Positions 13,548 to 15,054 of a DNA stretch of 15,054 nucleotides are shown piece by piece. Every line of letters begins with the position of its first letter. Position 1 is the stretch's first letter. The notes beneath the pieces are model-generated. The model saw nothing but the letters and a program-made list of their open reading frames with translations, was not told the DNA's origin and did not search any database. Source of the DNA: JBKBXU01 sp046313675 (GTDB lineage: Bacteria > Bacteroidota > Bacteroidia > Cytophagales > Cytophagaceae); NCBI GenBank assembly GCA_046313675.1, contig JBKBXU010000083.1, positions 1-15,054 of the forward strand. Reading direction: 5' to 3'. The translations under genes were made by a program, and so were the position numbers.

Positions 13548-14489
13548 TTAGCAATATGCGTTTTTGATTTTGGTAGATATATCAGCTTCTGTAAGCTTAA
13601 TGGCCTGCATAATCATATTTTTAATTGCAAATGGTCCCGAGACACCATGTGCTATGATTGCATTTCCATTAACTCCCAATATGGGACTTCCTCCAACATT
13701 GGTATAATCAAAAAGCTCTACAAATGGGTCAGATACATTTCTGGATGATAATATTCCATAGAAAGATTCGGCCATTTTTAATATCACGTTTCCGGTAAAA
13801 CCGTCACAGATAATTACATCTGCTCTTTCATGATTAAAAACATCCCTGCCCTCTACGTTTCCAACAAAATTTATCTTTTTATTAGCTTTTAAAAGCTGAT
13901 GTGCAGCTTGAAGTACGACAGAGCCTTTTTGCTCTTCTTCTCCAAGATTCATTAAAGCTACCTTAGGATTATCTATATTAAGTACGTATTTGGCATATAG
14001 GGAACCTATAACACCAAACTGATCTAATACCTCAGGTTTGCATTCTGCGTTAGCTCCGACATCCAAGAGAACACCATAGGCGTCATTGTCTTTAGGGATA
14101 AAGCCAGCAATACCAGGGCGTAAAATGCCCGGTATGGCTTTAATGGTAAATAATGCTCCCACCATCATTGCGCCGGTATTTCCGGCACTACAGAATGCAT
14201 CAACCTGTTTGGTTGCCAGTAATTGATAGCCCACAGGGATACTGGCATTAGGTTTATGTTGAAATGCTTTGGTCGGATGCTCGCCCATTTCAATCACATC
14301 GTCAGCGTTGACAATTTGAAATTCAGAAGGGGAGGCTCCATTTTTTTCAAGGTGCTCTTTTATAATGTTCTCTCTTCCGATAAGGACAATTTGCTTATCC
14401 TCAGAGAGATTCTTTTTTGCTAAAAGAGCACCTTCAATTATAGCTCCGGGTGCATAATCGCCACCCATTGCATCCAATGCTATTTTCAT
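13548..14489 (-). CDS. plsX: Phosphate acyltransferase PlsX
   Basis: PlsX converts acyl-ACP to acyl-phosphate, which the membrane enzyme PlsY uses to acylate glycerol-3-phosphate, so it links fatty acid and phospholipid synthesis. The 313-residue protein opens with the signature MKIALDAMGGDYAP and contains SAGNTGA (101-107), LLDVGANAEC (141-150), CDGFTGNV (228-235), GGSPILGVNG (266-275) and the AHG motif near 280-282. There is no membrane helix; the family is soluble or loosely membrane-attached. It starts 2 bp after the rpmF stop and is followed 21 bp later by fabH, the familiar rpmF-plsX-fabH order. The tight spacing implies a single transcript with L32, tying lipid synthesis to growth. The start chosen is the only one that gives the signature. 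Confidence 0.97.
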   Translation of the reverse strand: MKIALDAMGGDYAPGAIIEGALLAKKNLSEDKQIVLIGRENIIKEHLEKNGASPSEFQIVNADDVIEMGEHPTKAFQHKPNASIPVGYQLLATKQVDAFCSAGNTGAMMVGALFTIKAIPGILRPGIAGFIPKDNDAYGVLLDVGANAECKPEVLDQFGVIGSLYAKYVLNIDNPKVALMNLGEEEQKGSVVLQAAHQLLKANKKINFVGNVEGRDVFNHERADVIICDGFTGNVILKMAESFYGILSSRNVSDPFVELFDYTNVGGSPILGVNGNAIIAHGVSGPFAIKNMIMQAIKLTEADISTKIKNAYC

Positions 14490-14491
14490 GC

Positions 14492-14683
14492 TTATACTAA
14501 TACATCTTTTTCAAGTACTACTTCGCCTTTGTAATATAATTTGCCTTCGTGCCAGTAAGCTCTGTGCGGCAAATGATATTCTCCTGTTACTGAGCAAATA
14601 GCCAGATTATGCGCTGTAGCTTTATAATGGGTTCTTCTTTTATCTCTTCTAGTTTTAGAGATCTTACGTTTAGGATGAGCCAT
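14492..14683 (-). CDS. rpmF: 50S ribosomal protein L32
   Basis: The 63-residue protein has the L32 N-terminus MAHPKRKISKTRRDKRRTHY, rich in Lys and Arg for rRNA contact, and the C-terminal RAYWHEGKLYYKGEVV. The zinc-ribbon Cys pairs of the C+ form of L32 are absent: only one Cys (in AICSVTGEYHLPHR) remains, so this is the zinc-free form. It is part of the large ribosomal subunit. It lies 11 bp after the yceD-like gene and 2 bp before plsX, the widespread DUF177-rpmF-plsX arrangement. Confidence 0.97.
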   Translation of the reverse strand: MAHPKRKISKTRRDKRRTHYKATAHNLAICSVTGEYHLPHRAYWHEGKLYYKGEVVLEKDVLV

Positions 14684-14694
14684 TTTAAATAGAA

Positions 14695-15054
14695 TTAATT
14701 ATAATTGTTTCTTAAGTTTTTTAATATATTCCAACGGGGATCGTCATTGTCTTCTTCCCCGGTAGTTTCATCTTCAGCTTCTTCAGGTTCCCCGGAAGAA
14801 TAAATCAACACAGTATCGGCATCCTGTAATTCGTCTTCATTGACAAATTTCGGATGAAGTTTTTTCATGGGAATGGCAAGGCCAATAAATTCATATATAT
14901 ATTGGGCCATATTCAGCGTAGGATAATCTCTTGGAATGGTAATGATTTCTTCTGTTAATTCTGCAAACTCTTCGCCAAATTTAAAAATAAGGCTATTGTT
15001 TGTATCTACATTAAAATCAAACTGTTCCATGCTCCTGTCGCAGGTAAGCTCAAT
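14695..15054 (-). CDS. DUF177/YceD family protein (C-terminal 119 codons; 5' end outside window)
   Basis: The reading frame continues to the right edge: codons upstream of the Met at 15030 read IELTCDRS, which belongs to the DUF177 Cys-containing motif (LxCxRS/C), so that Met is internal and the N-terminus is outside the window. Visible features are the motif ELTCDRSMEQFDF, a hydrophobic YIYEFIGLAIPMKKLHP segment, an acidic run (EPEEAEDE, EEDND), and the C-terminal DPRWNILKNL that is characteristic of the family. In E. coli the YceD protein is encoded just before rpmF, and DUF177 proteins have been linked to 23S rRNA accumulation in bacteria and plastids, which fits the ribosomal neighbour here. 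The rpmF start is 11 bp downstream. Confidence 0.9.
   Translation of the reverse strand: MELTCDRSMEQFDFNVDTNNSLIFKFGEEFAELTEEIITIPRDYPTLNMAQYIYEFIGLAIPMKKLHPKFVNEDELQDADTVLIYSSGEPEEAEDETTGEEDNDDPRWNILKNLRNNYN

Noticed and set aside
1..15054. Search for CRISPR arrays, transposon ends, integrase genes, toxin-antitoxin or phage-defence genes
   Set aside because: No direct-repeat arrays, transposase-like frames or defence-type domains were seen; base composition and gene style appear even along the window.

Overview
The window is a chromosomal housekeeping segment from a member of the Bacteroidota, most likely a gliding or gliding-derived Cytophagales-type bacterium. The evidence is the GldF/GldG gliding-motility ABC transporter genes, family proteins largely restricted to that phylum (DUF4290, a DUF6089-like barrel), a MurA with the Bacteroidota-style Asp in place of the catalytic Cys, moderately AT-rich DNA, and a lack of clear Shine-Dalgarno sequences. 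No mobile element, phage gene, CRISPR array, tRNA or rRNA was seen.

Layout. Bases 1-4098 (+): the 3' end of gldF, gldG, and a DUF4340-like membrane-anchored protein are joined by 7-bp and 4-bp overlaps. A 121-bp gap containing a perfect DnaA-box 9-mer follows, then dnaN (beta clamp). A strong bidirectional terminator at 4119-4147 separates this block from the next. Bases 4146-8804 (-), transcribed right to left: a UvrD/PcrA helicase, a DUF4290 protein, murA and a small secreted protein, with spacings of 24 bp, a 1-bp overlap and 31 bp, so probably one operon. Bases 8913-9473 (+): a Cys-rich DUF3109 protein, divergent from the helicase. Bases 9475-10414 (-): an outer-membrane beta-barrel-like protein followed by an overlapping three-helix membrane protein; the latter's stop is one base from the DUF3109 stop. 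A 44-bp perfect palindrome (10466-10509) acts as the terminator of the last block. Bases 10521-15054 (-): the fatty-acid/phospholipid block yceD(DUF177)-rpmF-plsX-fabH-accB-accC.

How the genes fit together. The right block supplies malonyl-CoA (AccB/AccC; the carboxyltransferase subunits lie elsewhere), the first condensation of type II fatty acid synthesis (FabH) and the acyl-phosphate for phospholipid synthesis (PlsX). It is linked to ribosome production through L32 and the DUF177 protein. The middle block joins peptidoglycan precursor synthesis (MurA) to DNA repair/replication (UvrD/PcrA). The left block joins an envelope ABC transporter to the replication clamp.

I did not find a convincing undescribed system. 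The most useful observations are the predicted fosfomycin-insensitive MurA (Asp121), the DnaA box before dnaN, the intercistronic hairpin between accB and accC, and several conserved but uncharacterised proteins in fixed neighbourhoods. All homology statements are from motif recognition; no search was run.
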